64,000 bases of DNA from Lacrimispora xylanisolvens (GTDB lineage Bacteria > Bacillota > Clostridia > Lachnospirales > Lachnospiraceae). A program made the position numbers and the translations under genes. Shown here piece after piece: positions 38,775 through 48,394 of this stretch. The notes below the pieces were generated by a model. The model was given only the letters and a program-made list of their open reading frames with translations, had not been told where the DNA came from and did no database searches. Each line of letters begins with the position of its first letter. Position 1 is the stretch's first letter. The stretch spans positions 744,001 to 808,000 of the forward strand of contig CP070896.1 of the NCBI GenBank assembly GCA_017084465.1, read 5' to 3'.

Positions 38775-39414
38775 ACCGCACCCTCCTTTCCAATAAGGTA
38801 CAAAAAGCGGATACTGGCAGAAGAATCAGTAAATACGAGATGACCAGCATGAAAAGCGCCTCGTCTGTCTTATAGTAAATACCAATCAGATCCTTTGCCA
38901 CAAACATAAGATCTGCAAGAGCAACTGCACTGAATACAGAGGTTTCCTTAATCAGGAAAATGATATTGGCACAGAACACCGGAACGGAAGTTGCGATTGC
39001 CTGGGGAAGCAGAATGAAACGGAATATCTGAAGCCCCGTCATTCCCAGGCTTAAACCGGAATCTGTCTGGATCTTTGGAATCTGTTCAATTCCCGTACGG
39101 AATGCCTCCGACATATAACTTCCTCCCAGGAATGCCAGTCCTGTAATGGCACAAGTCTCCGAACTTAATACAATTCCAATCTTAGGCAGACCGAAATACA
39201 GGAAAAACAGCTGGATTAATAACGGAGTATTTCTTGATATCTCTATGTACCCGTTCACAATGGCTGTTAATACCGGTATTTTAAAAATCTTTACCAGACT
39301 GCACAGCAGACCAATCACAACTGACAGCAAAATTCCAAAAAATGCTATGGTCAGTGTTAAGCCTGCGGCACTGGCGTAAAGCGGCGCATACGCACGTATA
39401 AATTCAAAGTCCAT
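38734..39414 (-). CDS. Amino-acid (cysteine) ABC transporter permease 1
   Basis: A 226-residue HisM-type permease. It has EISRNTPLLIQLFFLYFGLP, typical of the family, and the EAA loop SGLSLGMTGLQIFRFILLPQAI. First gene of the importer operon, 25 bases after the attenuator terminator. Confidence 0.9.
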   Translation of the reverse strand: MDFEFIRAYAPLYASAAGLTLTIAFFGILLSVVIGLLCSLVKIFKIPVLTAIVNGYIEISRNTPLLIQLFFLYFGLPKIGIVLSSETCAITGLAFLGGSYMSEAFRTGIEQIPKIQTDSGLSLGMTGLQIFRFILLPQAIATSVPVFCANIIFLIKETSVFSAVALADLMFVAKDLIGIYYKTDEALFMLVISYLLILLPVSAFCTLLERRVRYAEFGNSDPVSGK

Positions 39415-39438
39415 ATTGGTATCTCCTTTGATTTCATG

Positions 39439-39472
39439 AAAAAAGGAGGCAGATGTACGCCCATCTGCCCCC
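39439..39472 (-). terminator. Attenuator terminator downstream of Cys-rich leader peptide 2
   Basis: Minus-strand 11-bp stem GGGGGCAGATG / CATCTGCCTCC (one G-T pair) with a 6-nt loop and six T, 25 bases before the first permease. The 5' arm CAGATG is also complementary to TATCTG in leader codons 35-36 (39514-39519), a possible antiterminator. Confidence 0.88.
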
Positions 39473-39492
39473 TTTTTTCCTTGTCTGGTCTG

Positions 39493-39621
39493 TCACAGGA
39501 ATTTGCAGGAAATCAGATATTTATACGCGCACTGGAAAACCGTATCTCTTCTTGCGAAGCATCTACAGCAAAAGCAACAAAGCCTCATATTTTCCCGTAC
39601 AACCATAAATAAATGATTCAT
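39493..39621 (-). CDS. Cys-rich leader peptide 2 (putative cysteine attenuator)
   Basis: A 42-codon ORF with RBS GGGAG before the ATG. It has seven Cys, five of them in MRLCCFCCRC (residues 12-21), with Cys31 and Cys39 near the end. It lies between a consensus promoter and a strong terminator at the head of the CjaA-like importer operon, the same architecture as leader peptide 1. The two peptides share no obvious sequence beyond the Cys clusters, which fits selection for Cys codons and not for a folded protein. Role inferred as ribosome-stalling sensor of charged tRNA-Cys. Confidence 0.8.
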   Translation of the reverse strand: MNHLFMVVRENMRLCCFCCRCFARRDTVFQCAYKYLISCKFL

Positions 39622-39657
39622 TTTCATTCTCCCTATAAACATACTATTTATATATGT

Positions 39658-39686
39658 ATAATACTATGATAAAAACTATTTGTCAA
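39658..39686 (-). promoter_or_regulatory. Sigma-A promoter of the CjaA-like importer operon
   Basis: Minus-strand TTGACA (39681-39686), 17-base spacer, TATTAT (39658-39663), about 35 bases before leader peptide 2. Confidence 0.8.
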
Positions 39687-39714
39687 TTATTTTTTATCAG
39701 AAAATGGCTGGCAC

Positions 39715-39757
39715 AAAAAAATACCCTGATAAGCAGCTATCAGTCGCTTATCAGGGC
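39715..39757 (-). terminator. Terminator after chemoreceptor 1
   Basis: Minus-strand CCCTGATAAGC / GCTTATCAGGG hairpin followed by TATTTTTTT. Confidence 0.85.
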
Positions 39758-39781
39758 ACCTCTTATTCATTCAGAAAGAAT

Positions 39782-41739
39782 CTAAAGCTGGTCACTTGTA
39801 TCAGAAAGCTGGAATTGCATAATCAGTTCTTTTAACATCTGCATCTGGCTTAACAATTCTTCGCTGGTAGCAGCGCTTTCTTCTGCTGTCGCTGAGTTAG
39901 ACTGGGTAACCATGGAAATCTTTAACATACCTTCCTCTAACTGAGCCACACTGTCCGCCTGGCTTTTTAATGACTGGGATACCTTGGAAACAAGGGTATC
40001 GATTGTATTGGTCTGTTCCACAATCTTTTTAAATACTTCAGCTGTGGACTCTGTGTTTCGTTTTCCCTGTGCAACGGATTCCATGGTGCTGTGAATTAAA
40101 TCGGTTGTCTGCTTTGCAGCATCCGCACTTTTTCCAGCCAGCTCTCTCACCTCATCTGCAACAACGGAAAATCCTTTTCCTGCTTCCCCTGCACGGGCTG
40201 CCTCTATGGCTGCATTCAATGCCAGGATATTGGTCTGGAATGCAATATCATCAATAATATGTATGATCTCCTGAATTTTCTTGGAAGAGGAATCAATGGT
40301 TGCCATGGATTCCTGAAGCTTTTTCATCTCTTCATCTCCCTGTCTGGTCTCCAGAATTGCGGATTCTGTCATATCCTTTATGGTAAGGGAATACTGGGCA
40401 TTATCCTTTATGTGGCCGGAGACCACCTCCAGGGATGAAATTAAGCTCTCTGTAGTTGCTGCCTGCTCCGTGGAATTGGCGGCCAGATTCTGTCCTCCCA
40501 AAGCGACCTGGGCGGAGCTTGCACCTACCTGATCTGCAGAACAGGCGATGTTTTTTTAATGTGATGTTAAGGGAAGATAGAATCTTTAAAAGTGCAGTCT
40601 GAATGGGAACAAAATCCCCCATGTACTCCACAGAACTTGTAACAGTCAGATCATTATTGGCCACAGCATCCAGTACATGGGAAATGTCCAAAATATAAGA
40701 CCGAAGTTCTCTGATGGTATTATGAAGCGCAAGAATCAGACGGGCGCTTTCATCTTTTCCTTTGGTAATCTCAATATCATCCTGCAAATCGCCATGAGCC
40801 AGACGCTCAATGCGCTGAGTTGCCTCAAGAATGGGCCTGGTTATCCGCTGTGCAAAGACTCTTACAATTAAAATAGAGCCCAAAAGTAGAAACAGACCAG
40901 TAATCACACTCATCAGCAGGGTATTGCGGACATTTCCTTCAATCTGCGTCAGTGGAGTCGTCACTGCCACAGACCAGCCCTCGGGACCGCTAAGAGGAAT
41001 ATATCCCACCAGACGGCGGACCCCTTTGTAATAACTGAATCCTGTTCCTGTCTTTCCTTCCATCATGGCCTTAAAAATCTTAGCGGTTGGCACATAGGAT
41101 GAATCCTGCTTTGCCAGTTCCATGTAATCCTTGGGATTACTTACGTTGCCGGCATCTGGATGAATCACGGTTTTCCCTTCTTTATTTACCACAAATGCAT
41201 ATCCGCTTTCCTCCAATTTTGATCTTTGTCAGTTCATCGCTGAACGCTTTATAAGGGAGAAGACCGTAAAGCACTTTCCCAGTGCTGCCAATGGGAGCTC
41301 CGATATAAAACACTAAATCATTATCTCCCTTGACAAACGGACTGGAAATATAAGCAACTCCGTTAACCGCCTGCTTAAAGAATTCCTGGTCCCCAATCTG
41401 GTCTCCCTTATCATTGGTCCCCTTGGAATCGGCGATTGTAATATAAGCAAAACCAGAGGCTTGAGCTTCTTCTTCCAGAAGACGCTTCTGTTCTGCTGCA
41501 GAAGTCTTTCCGTCTGTGAGAAAACTCTTTGATGCTGTAATCTTAATCTGGTTCCGGTAGATGTCTAGTACAGAATCAATTCCCTGCTGATAAGATGCTG
41601 CCAGATAGGATGAATTTAACTTTGCCTCTGTAAGAGAACTCTGATAATAAAAAATAGAAGTGATGGCAGTTAGAAATCCAACTGTTAAAACTAATAACAA
41701 TGAAACAAAAACTATAAGCTTGCTTTTTAAGTATTTCAT
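39782..41739 (-). CDS. Methyl-accepting chemotaxis protein 1 (two frameshifts)
   Basis: About 650-residue chemoreceptor: N-terminal membrane segment, extracellular Cache-like sensor ([24 protein letters not shown]), second membrane segment [23 protein letters not shown] ([18 protein letters not shown]) and a signalling domain with the hairpin tip [25 protein letters not shown]. The A run near 41217-41220 needs one A fewer ([12 protein letters not shown]). The A7 run near 40551-40557 also needs one fewer, restoring [25 protein letters not shown]. Sensor ligand unknown; dCACHE domains often bind amino acids. Confidence 0.88.
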
Positions 41740-41941
41740 AAATACTTACGCCTCCTCCGTTAAATAATCCGGAGAGTAAACATCCTGGTGCTTTAATCTC
41801 CGGAGCAAAAAAGAGGGAGATCACTCCCCCTTCTTTTTTACATCCAGTATATTCCTTTTTTTCAAATGTGTCAAAATGGTTTTACAATTTTCGACAAAAT
41901 TATTGATAAGATCTATCAACAGAGGAGAGCAAACATCTTGT

Positions 41942-43697
41942 TTAATACTTGTCGCTGCTATAATCAATCTTTGCAGAGGTCACAAAAGCAGGACTCTCAT
42001 ACCGGTTTATTACAGGTTCACCGTCACTAAGGCTGAATTTTCCAACTTCCTGATTGAGCATTTCTGCCTGTGCTGCCATCTCTTCACTGGAAGCAGAGCT
42101 TTCTTCGGCAGTTGCGGCGTTGGTCTGAACCACTGAGGACACCTGGGTAAGACCCTGATTAATCTCTTCAATGGCCAGAACCTGACTGGATGAGGCCTCT
42201 GAAATCTCATGAATGGCAGAAACCGCCAAAGATGCTTTTTCGGATACTACTTTCAAAATCACTGCTGTTTCCGATGCATATTTTTCTCCATCTGTAATTC
42301 TGTTAACAGACTGTTCAATCAGTTCTGCCGTCTGTCTCGCAGCCTCGGAAGATTTGGTCGCAAGATTGCGGACTTCATCCGCCACCACTGCAAACCCCTT
42401 TCCTGCACTTCCCGCTCTGGCAGATTCAACTGCCGCATTGAGAGCAAGTATGTTGGTCTGAAACGCAATATCTTCAATTACCTTGGTAATGCTGGAAATC
42501 TTGTGAGAAGAAGCTCCGATCTCTTTCATAGTATCATTGAGTTTCTGCATATGTATATTTCCTTCATTAACACCATCCCCTGCTTCCCGGACGTAAACAG
42601 TGGCTTTTTCCACATTTTCAGCATTCTGTTCTGCCTGTCTTGCCACACCTGTCACAGACGCGTTTAATTCTTCTATGGTAGCAGCCTGTTCGGTAGCACC
42701 GGAAGCAAGCGCCTGGGCACCGGAAGATACCTGTTCGGCTCCTGTGTGAACCTGCTGGGCTGCTGTGCGGATGGTAAGCAGTGTCTGGTTTAAATCATTT
42801 CTTATCCGTTCCAGTGCAAGTCCCAGGACATCACCCTCTGATCTTACGGGAACTTCCTGTGTAAAATCACCCCGGCTGATGTTCTCTGCTGCAACGGTCT
42901 GACTGCGGATGCTCTCTAACATGCGCTTAAAAGATTCTGCCAGTTTTCCTGTCTCATCCTCTGAATCGATATGACCCAGGTTCACATCTGTATAACCCAG
43001 TGAGATTCTGTCTGCTGCTTCCACCACATGACCAATAGGTTCACTGATCATTTTGGAAATCCTCATTCCAAGATATATGGCTGCTGCGGCTCCCATGATT
43101 ACGAAAGCGATCAGAACAAAAGAGGCAAATGCGGCAGTACGGTCGTTGTTTTCACTGGTAGAGCGGATTCCGTCCATACGGTTGCTGATCAGGGTATTAA
43201 AATTATCATAAATGGTCTGGATCTGATCAGAACTCTCTGTAAGTGCGGCAGATGACGTTTTCTGATTTCCTCCCTTAGCAGCTTCCAGACACTTTAAGAC
43301 TGCCGGATCGTAAATATCTGTAAACAGCTTCACACCCTCATCTATAATTCCATGAGATTCTGAATCCGCCGGATCAATGGATTTTGTATGCTGCAGCATG
43401 ATTTAAAAATTCTTCTTTTTGTGTCTTATAGTTTTTCTCCAGTTCACTAAGTTTCTGGCTGTCTCCTGTCTGGATTACCATATCTCTGGAATCAGATTTT
43501 ATCTGGTATAAGTTTTCGATAGCGAGTATTAAATCATTCATGGGAGCAGTTTTTACCTGATACATGTAGGTGTCCATTGCATCAATGCGCGCCATACCAA
43601 GGAGACCCACTGCACCAACTAAAAGCATGATTAAAGTAACGGTCAGGAACCCTGTAATGAGTTTTTTTGAAATACTGTAGTTTTTAAATTTTTTCAT
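41942..43697 (-). CDS. Methyl-accepting chemotaxis protein 2 (frameshifted)
   Basis: About 584-residue chemoreceptor: N-terminal membrane segment [20 protein letters not shown], a four-helix-bundle-type sensor domain (about 150 residues), a second membrane segment, HAMP and signalling domain with [25 protein letters not shown]. The start ATG at 43697 has GAGGATAC upstream. Removing one A near 43394-43397 restores [16 protein letters not shown]. No terminator is evident between it and chemoreceptor 1, 200 bases further on. Confidence 0.88.
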
Positions 43698-43722
43698 ATG
43701 TATCCTCTCATTAGTAATATTC

Positions 43723-43845
43723 TCAGCTAAGTTTAAATCTTCCCACTTCATCCCGAAGTGTCTGTGCCTGAGCTGCCAGTTCCTCACTGGAAGCAGAGCT
43801 TTCCTCTGCAGTAGCAGCATTGGATTGTACCACTGATGATACCTG
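43723..43845 (-). pseudogene. C-terminal remnant of a third chemoreceptor
   Basis: About 40 codons read [20 protein letters not shown], continuing EELAAQAQTL and RDEVGRFKLS, then stop. This is almost identical in plan to the C-terminus of chemoreceptor 2 ([20 protein letters not shown]). The rest of the gene is missing. It has no start codon of its own, so a deletion, probably by recombination between tandem receptor genes, has removed the front part. Confidence 0.8.
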
Positions 43846-43857
43846 AAAAAAAGTATC

Positions 43858-43938
43858 TTAGTCAGCAGGATTTTTAAACCATATTTGTGAAACTTTTTGA
43901 AACTTTTTTCCGTTTTTTTCAGAAGTATGCTCCGACAT
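43858..43938 (-). pseudogene. Short ORF, possible 5' stub of the deleted chemoreceptor
   Basis: A 26-codon ORF starting MSEHTSEKNGKKFQ with a strong RBS (AAAGGAG) ends 13 bases before the chemoreceptor remnant. It has no recognisable domain. The strong RBS followed at once by a receptor tail suggests these are the two ends of one gene whose middle was deleted. It could also be an independent small peptide. Confidence 0.4.
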
Positions 43939-43959
43939 AGTTTTCTCCTTTTTTTCAAC

Positions 43960-44490
43960 TTATTTCTGGGCGCGCAGCATTTTTTCTCCTTCAGCCTTTT
44001 AGCAATTTATTGTAAAACTGCATTTGGAGTCACTGTATAAAATGCACGTCTGATGCATTCGCAGTATACTTGATACTGCGTAATATTCGATAAACCCTTT
44101 TAATGACAACACATTTTTTATAACAGACGCCGGAAACGACGGAGTATAAATTAATATCTTTGTATGGATATTAACCTCTTATCATGTTTACAACGCAGCC
44201 TGCTTCACAGACTACAGATTAAACTGACGCAGGATTTGACGGCTTAACAATATGTTATTAGGAAAATAGCTCAGTTTAGGTTAGAGAACGTTGTATTATT
44301 TTTAATAATATGCATAATTCTACATAATATACTATTATTTGACAAATAATTTGGTGTGATGTATAATAAAAACATATCATATTTTCACAAATTTTTATCG
44401 CGCAGTATCAAGTATACTGCGCCATTTTTATACATTTTAGCCAATAAAACTATCAAAAAATGTGCAATAAGGGCTTTGCACTTTTAGACG
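43960..44490. other. Gene-free AT-rich region
   Basis: About 530 bases without a convincing ORF on either strand. Apart from the inverted repeat pair listed separately, I see no promoter clearly assigned to a gene other than weak AT-rich boxes upstream of the chemoreceptor stub. Confidence 0.6.
44081..44421. repeat. 20-bp inverted repeat pair (each arm itself a hairpin)
   Basis: GCAGTATACTTGATACTGCG at 44081-44100 recurs as its exact reverse complement at 44402-44421 (core of CGCGCAGTATC ... ATACTGCGCC). Each copy is an imperfect palindrome with arms GCAGTAT/ATACTGC around a 5-6 base centre. The 300 bases between encode nothing visible. The second copy is followed by ATTTTTATA and could also terminate plus-strand transcription. 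Confidence 0.7.
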
Positions 44491-44492
44491 CT

Positions 44493-44537
44493 AAAACAGC
44501 CTGCAAACTGTTAATTCTAAGTTTGCAGGCTGTTAAT
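44493..44537 (-). terminator. Terminator after the pirin gene
   Basis: 15-bp stem AACAGCCTGCAAACT / AGTTTGCAGGCTGTT directly after the pirin stop, followed by TTTAG on the minus strand. Confidence 0.85.
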
Positions 44538-44539
44538 TA

Positions 44540-45373
44540 TTATTTGGTTTTAACAAAAGTTCCCTTACGGAGTTCTTCAAATGCAAGTGAAAGTTCTTCC
44601 TGAGTATTCATTACAATTGGACCACCCCAGGCAACGGGTTCACGAAGGGGTTTCCCGGAAAAGAAAACAAAATTCAAATCGGAATCATCGGTCGCACTAA
44701 CCGTTATGGAATCACCTTCTCCGAACAAAACTGCTGACTTGGAGGCTATGGTCTTCCCATCAACGATTCCGTCTCCTTCCAGCAAAAAGATGAAAACTGT
44801 TTCATCCTCTTTCACAGGCAGAGAAATCTCACCGCCTTTTTTTAGTTCAATGTCGTAGATGCTTACAGGAATATGTCTTGGCTTCACTCCTGTTTCACCC
44901 TCATAGCTACCAGATAAAACTCTTATTTTTGCATTACCATTTGTAATTCCTGGTATCATATCCTTTGTAATCGGAAGATATGCAGGCTCCGCCATCTTTT
45001 CTGAGGCAGGAAGGTTAATCCACAGCTGAAGCCCTAGCATTCTGCCGGATTCCTTTGGCATCTCTTCATGAAGAATTCCGCTTCCGGCTGTCATCCACTG
45101 GCATTCGCCGGAAAGAATACTCCCACTATTACCAAGACTGTCTTTGTGATCAATACGACCGGAAACCAGATACGTAACTGTCTCAATCCCTCTGTGAGGA
45201 TGCATGGGAAAACCCGCCACATAATCGGATGGATTAATTGAATCAAAGGAATCCATCATCAAAAAAGGATCAAATTCTTTGACATCGTTGTATCCAATGA
45301 CACGGACAAGACTAACTCCGGCTCCGTCAACGGCTCTCTGGCCCTGGATCTGCTTTATCACTTTTCTTTTCAT
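44540..45373 (-). CDS. Pirin family protein
   Basis: Bicupin of 277 residues. The metal ligands are visible in MHPHRGIETVTYL (two His) and GILHEE (His and Glu). Family members include quercetin 2,3-dioxygenases and redox-linked proteins; the function here is unknown. It stands alone with a strong terminator and lies downstream of the sulfate-assimilation operon on the same strand. Confidence 0.9.
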   Translation of the reverse strand: MKRKVIKQIQGQRAVDGAGVSLVRVIGYNDVKEFDPFLMMDSFDSINPSDYVAGFPMHPHRGIETVTYLVSGRIDHKDSLGNSGSILSGECQWMTAGSGILHEEMPKESGRMLGLQLWINLPASEKMAEPAYLPITKDMIPGITNGNAKIRVLSGSYEGETGVKPRHIPVSIYDIELKKGGEISLPVKEDETVFIFLLEGDGIVDGKTIASKSAVLFGEGDSITVSATDDSDLNFVFFSGKPLREPVAWGGPIVMNTQEELSLAFEELRKGTFVKTK

Positions 45374-45479
45374 TTTGCCTCCTTGCGGATTTTATTGGTG
45401 ATATTATTATAAAGAACCGGTTTAAGAGCTGTCAAGTATCCTGTTTGATCCTGTCTCTTTACTCTCTGCAATTCGCAGC

Positions 45480-47166
45480 TTAAATAATCCAGAAATTTTC
45501 GTTACATACAATCCGTCTGTACGTTTCGAATTTAGACCATTTATTATGAAAAGCTATTTTTTCATCATCTCCCAGATCATTAAATTCACCAAGACAGTTT
45601 GACAGATCTTCTTTAGAACTGATTTAAAGCAAAGCCTCTTTCATCGAGAATTGGTAATCCTGAATAACTATAATCATCAAGGCTTATGATATCCTGGATT
45701 GTCTGGTTTCGCACAAGAACTGCCACGGAGTCATCCAAAGATATTACATCAAAAAAGTCAGGATAATGGAAGCTGTCTCCCGAAACAGAAACGACGTCAC
45801 CCTGACGATAGGTGGTTTCTTTTGTCTTCTGTCTGGAGAGGAACGCATTTTCCAGGTTAAAATAGAATTCTTCAAAAATATATCCGCCAGCCCGTAATCC
45901 GCCTTTTTCAAAGTATGGTTTTTCGTCCCCGTTCTCCACCTGCTCCACCACTCCGCAGGCTGATGTCATATGGCTGACCCGGTCTATTAAAATCAGCTCT
46001 CCAAGGGTTTTATTTCTTTTAAATTCATCAACCGGAATCCGTTGGGAAAATTCAAGGAGACAGGACGCAATTTCATTTTTACCAATCTCATGGGCAGGCA
46101 AATGCTCTCCTGTATTAATATCCACCTGGTACTCAATGCGCTTGACCACTGCTGGAAGCATTCTTGTTCCCAGTTTCAGCAGATAATCGTTTCCTTCCTT
46201 AAGAGGTGCTTCATCCATCCATAGAATAGAAGCCTTCACTTCTTTGCTTACAGGCAGCTGTTCCTGATCCGTCAGAACGTTTCCGCGGCTCACATCTACT
46301 TCTCTGTCAAGCTGTATGGTAACTGCCTGGCCAACGAACGCCTGGTCAGCGGACCGGTCTCCCACCAGGATGCTTTTTTACTTTTGCAGTTTCATTTCCC
46401 GGAAGTACCGTAAGGCTTTGTCCGACCGTGACGGTTCCTGATTCCACCTGACCCTGAAAACCACGAAATTCATGGTCAGGCCGGCATACTCTCTGGACTG
46501 GCATATAAAAACCGCTTCCAGCATCCTCGGTAACCTCTGTCTGTTCCAGACAGGAAAGGAGGGTTTCTCCCTGATACCAAGGCATGTGATCTGATTTTAC
46601 AGTTACATTATCACCTTCCGTAGCACTGACAGGAATAATAGTTACATGTTTTAAAGACAAATCCTCAGTAAGAGCCCTGATGCTCCGGCTGATCTCTTCA
46701 AAACGCTCCTGGCTGTAATCTGCTAAATCCATCTTATTCACTGCAAAGATGAAATGACGGATTCCCATAAGGGAACAGATTCTTAAGTGGCGCCTGGTCT
46801 GTACCAGAACTCCCTGCTTTGCATCCACCAGAATGATTGCCAGCTGGGCGAAAGAAGCTCCAACCGCCATGTTTCTTGTATATTCTTCGTGTCCCGGTGT
46901 GTCCGCAACAATGAAGCTTCGCTTCTCCGTTGTAAAATACCGGTATGCCACATCAATGGTAATTCCCTGCTCACGCTCTGCCATCAGACCGTCTAAAAGA
47001 AGGGAATAATCAATCTCACCGCCTCTGGAACCCACCTTACTGTCAAGCAGCAGCGCTTTTCCTGATCTGCATACAGCAGCTTGGAATCATAGAGTATATG
47101 ACCGATCAAAGTGGATTTTCCATCGTCCACACTTCCACAGGTAATAAATTTCAGCAATCCGTTCAT
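45480..47166 (-). CDS. cysN: Sulfate adenylyltransferase subunit 1, GTPase (CysN), frameshifted
   Basis: GTP-hydrolysing subunit that drives ATP sulfurylase. The G1 motif [17 protein letters not shown]3 [13 protein letters not shown] and G4 [10 protein letters not shown] are clear, followed by EF-Tu-like domains. A missing A near 47055-47058 restores [16 protein letters not shown]. One A fewer near 46376-46381 restores [17 protein letters not shown] stop at 45613 follows ALNQF, but a neighbouring frame continues [19 protein letters not shown] and ends [15 protein letters not shown] at 45480, which looks like the true C-terminus. The ATG overlaps the cysD stop by one base (TGATG). Confidence 0.85.
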
Positions 47167-48069
47167 CAGAAATAGCCCTCCCTTTTTCTCTTTTCCATAC
47201 TGGCGGCGCCACCGTCTTTATCAATCACCCGGCTGGTCCGTTCTGATTCTACGGAGCTTAATGTTTCATCGATGATCTGATCTATGGTAACCGCTTCTGA
47301 AAGAACGCCTCCAGAAAGGGGATAACAGCCCAGCGTCCGGAAACGAACCTTTTTAAGCTGGGGAACCTCTCCGGGATATAGGCGCATACGGTCATCGTCC
47401 ACCATAATAATATCATCATCCCGATAAACCACTGGCCTTTCCGCTGCAAAATACAATGGAACAATGGGAATATTCTCCTGTTTTATGTACTGCCAGATAT
47501 CCTTTTCCGTCCAGTTGGAAATAGGGAATACCCGGATGCTCTCTCCTTTATAAATCTCTGTGTTGTAAAGCTTCCACATCTCCGGCCTCTGATTTTTAGG
47601 ATCCCAGGCGTGGGCAGCATTCCGAAAGGAGAAGATCCGTTCCTTTGCCCTGCTTTTTTCCTCATCCCGTCTGCCTCCCCCAAAGGCTGCCGTAAATCCA
47701 TACTTATTTAATGCCTGCTTTAATGCCTGTGTTTTCATGATATCAGTATAGGATGAACCGTGGTCAAATGGATTGATTCCCCGTGCAACGCCGTCTTCAT
47801 TAATATATTCCAGCAGCTCAATTCCCAGTTCCTCCGCTGTTCTGTCCCCGGAATTCAATCATCTCTTTAAACTTCCAGGTGGTGTTCACATGGAGAAATG
47901 GGAAAGGCGGTTTTTCCGGATAAAAAGCCTTTAACGCCAGATGAAGCATGACGGAACTGTCCTTTCCAATGGAATAGAGCATAACCGGCTTCTCACACTG
48001 GGCGGCTACCTCTCTGATAATATATATTGCCTCTGCTTCCAATTCATCCAGATGGGTTAATCTGCTCAT
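47166..48069 (-). CDS. cysD: Sulfate adenylyltransferase subunit 2 (CysD), frameshifted
   Basis: Forms adenosine 5'-phosphosulfate from sulfate and ATP. The PP-loop is [19 protein letters not shown], followed by [33 protein letters not shown] and the C-terminal [18 protein letters not shown]. One G fewer near 47850-47853 restores [14 protein letters not shown]. Start ATG at 48069 behind GAGGAGAG. Coupled with cysN. Confidence 0.92.
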
Positions 48070-48082
48070 AATCATCTCTCCT

Positions 48083-48394
48083 CTAATACTTATTCGAATT
48101 CTTACCGTTGACCTCAATTATGCGTACGGTACCATCGGGTCTTGTGACTTTCCAAAGAAGGAGATCACCATGTTCTGATACGTTCATCACAGTACCATTT
48201 CCTCCCATATCAGCTCCTAAGTAAAAATCAATGGCTCCAAACCCACACTCCTTTACACAGGAAGCGCATCCCCAGCAGTCTCTGGAATATTTTATAAATG
48301 CTTTCCCGCCTTTTTCCTTTATCAGACTCCCCGGACACACTTTTGTGCATGCCAGACAACCCACACATGCTTCTTTAGATATCCGTATGCTCAT
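48083..48394 (-). CDS. aprB: Adenylylsulfate reductase-like ferredoxin subunit (AprB-like)
   Basis: A 103-residue protein with two [4Fe-4S] motifs, [14 protein letters not shown] and [13 protein letters not shown], followed by a beta-rich tail ([15 protein letters not shown]) like that of AprB. Transfers electrons to the flavin subunit for APS reduction to sulfite and AMP. Its start overlaps the AprA-like gene by 20 bases. Confidence 0.87.
   Translation of the reverse strand: MSIRISKEACVGCLACTKVCPGSLIKEKGGKAFIKYSRDCWGCASCVKECGFGAIDFYLGADMGGNGTVMNVSEHGDLLLWKVTRPDGTVRIIEVNGKNSNKY

Noticed and set aside
44081..44421. Insertion sequence
   Set aside because: The inverted repeats enclose only about 300 bases with no transposase; reported only as a repeat pair.
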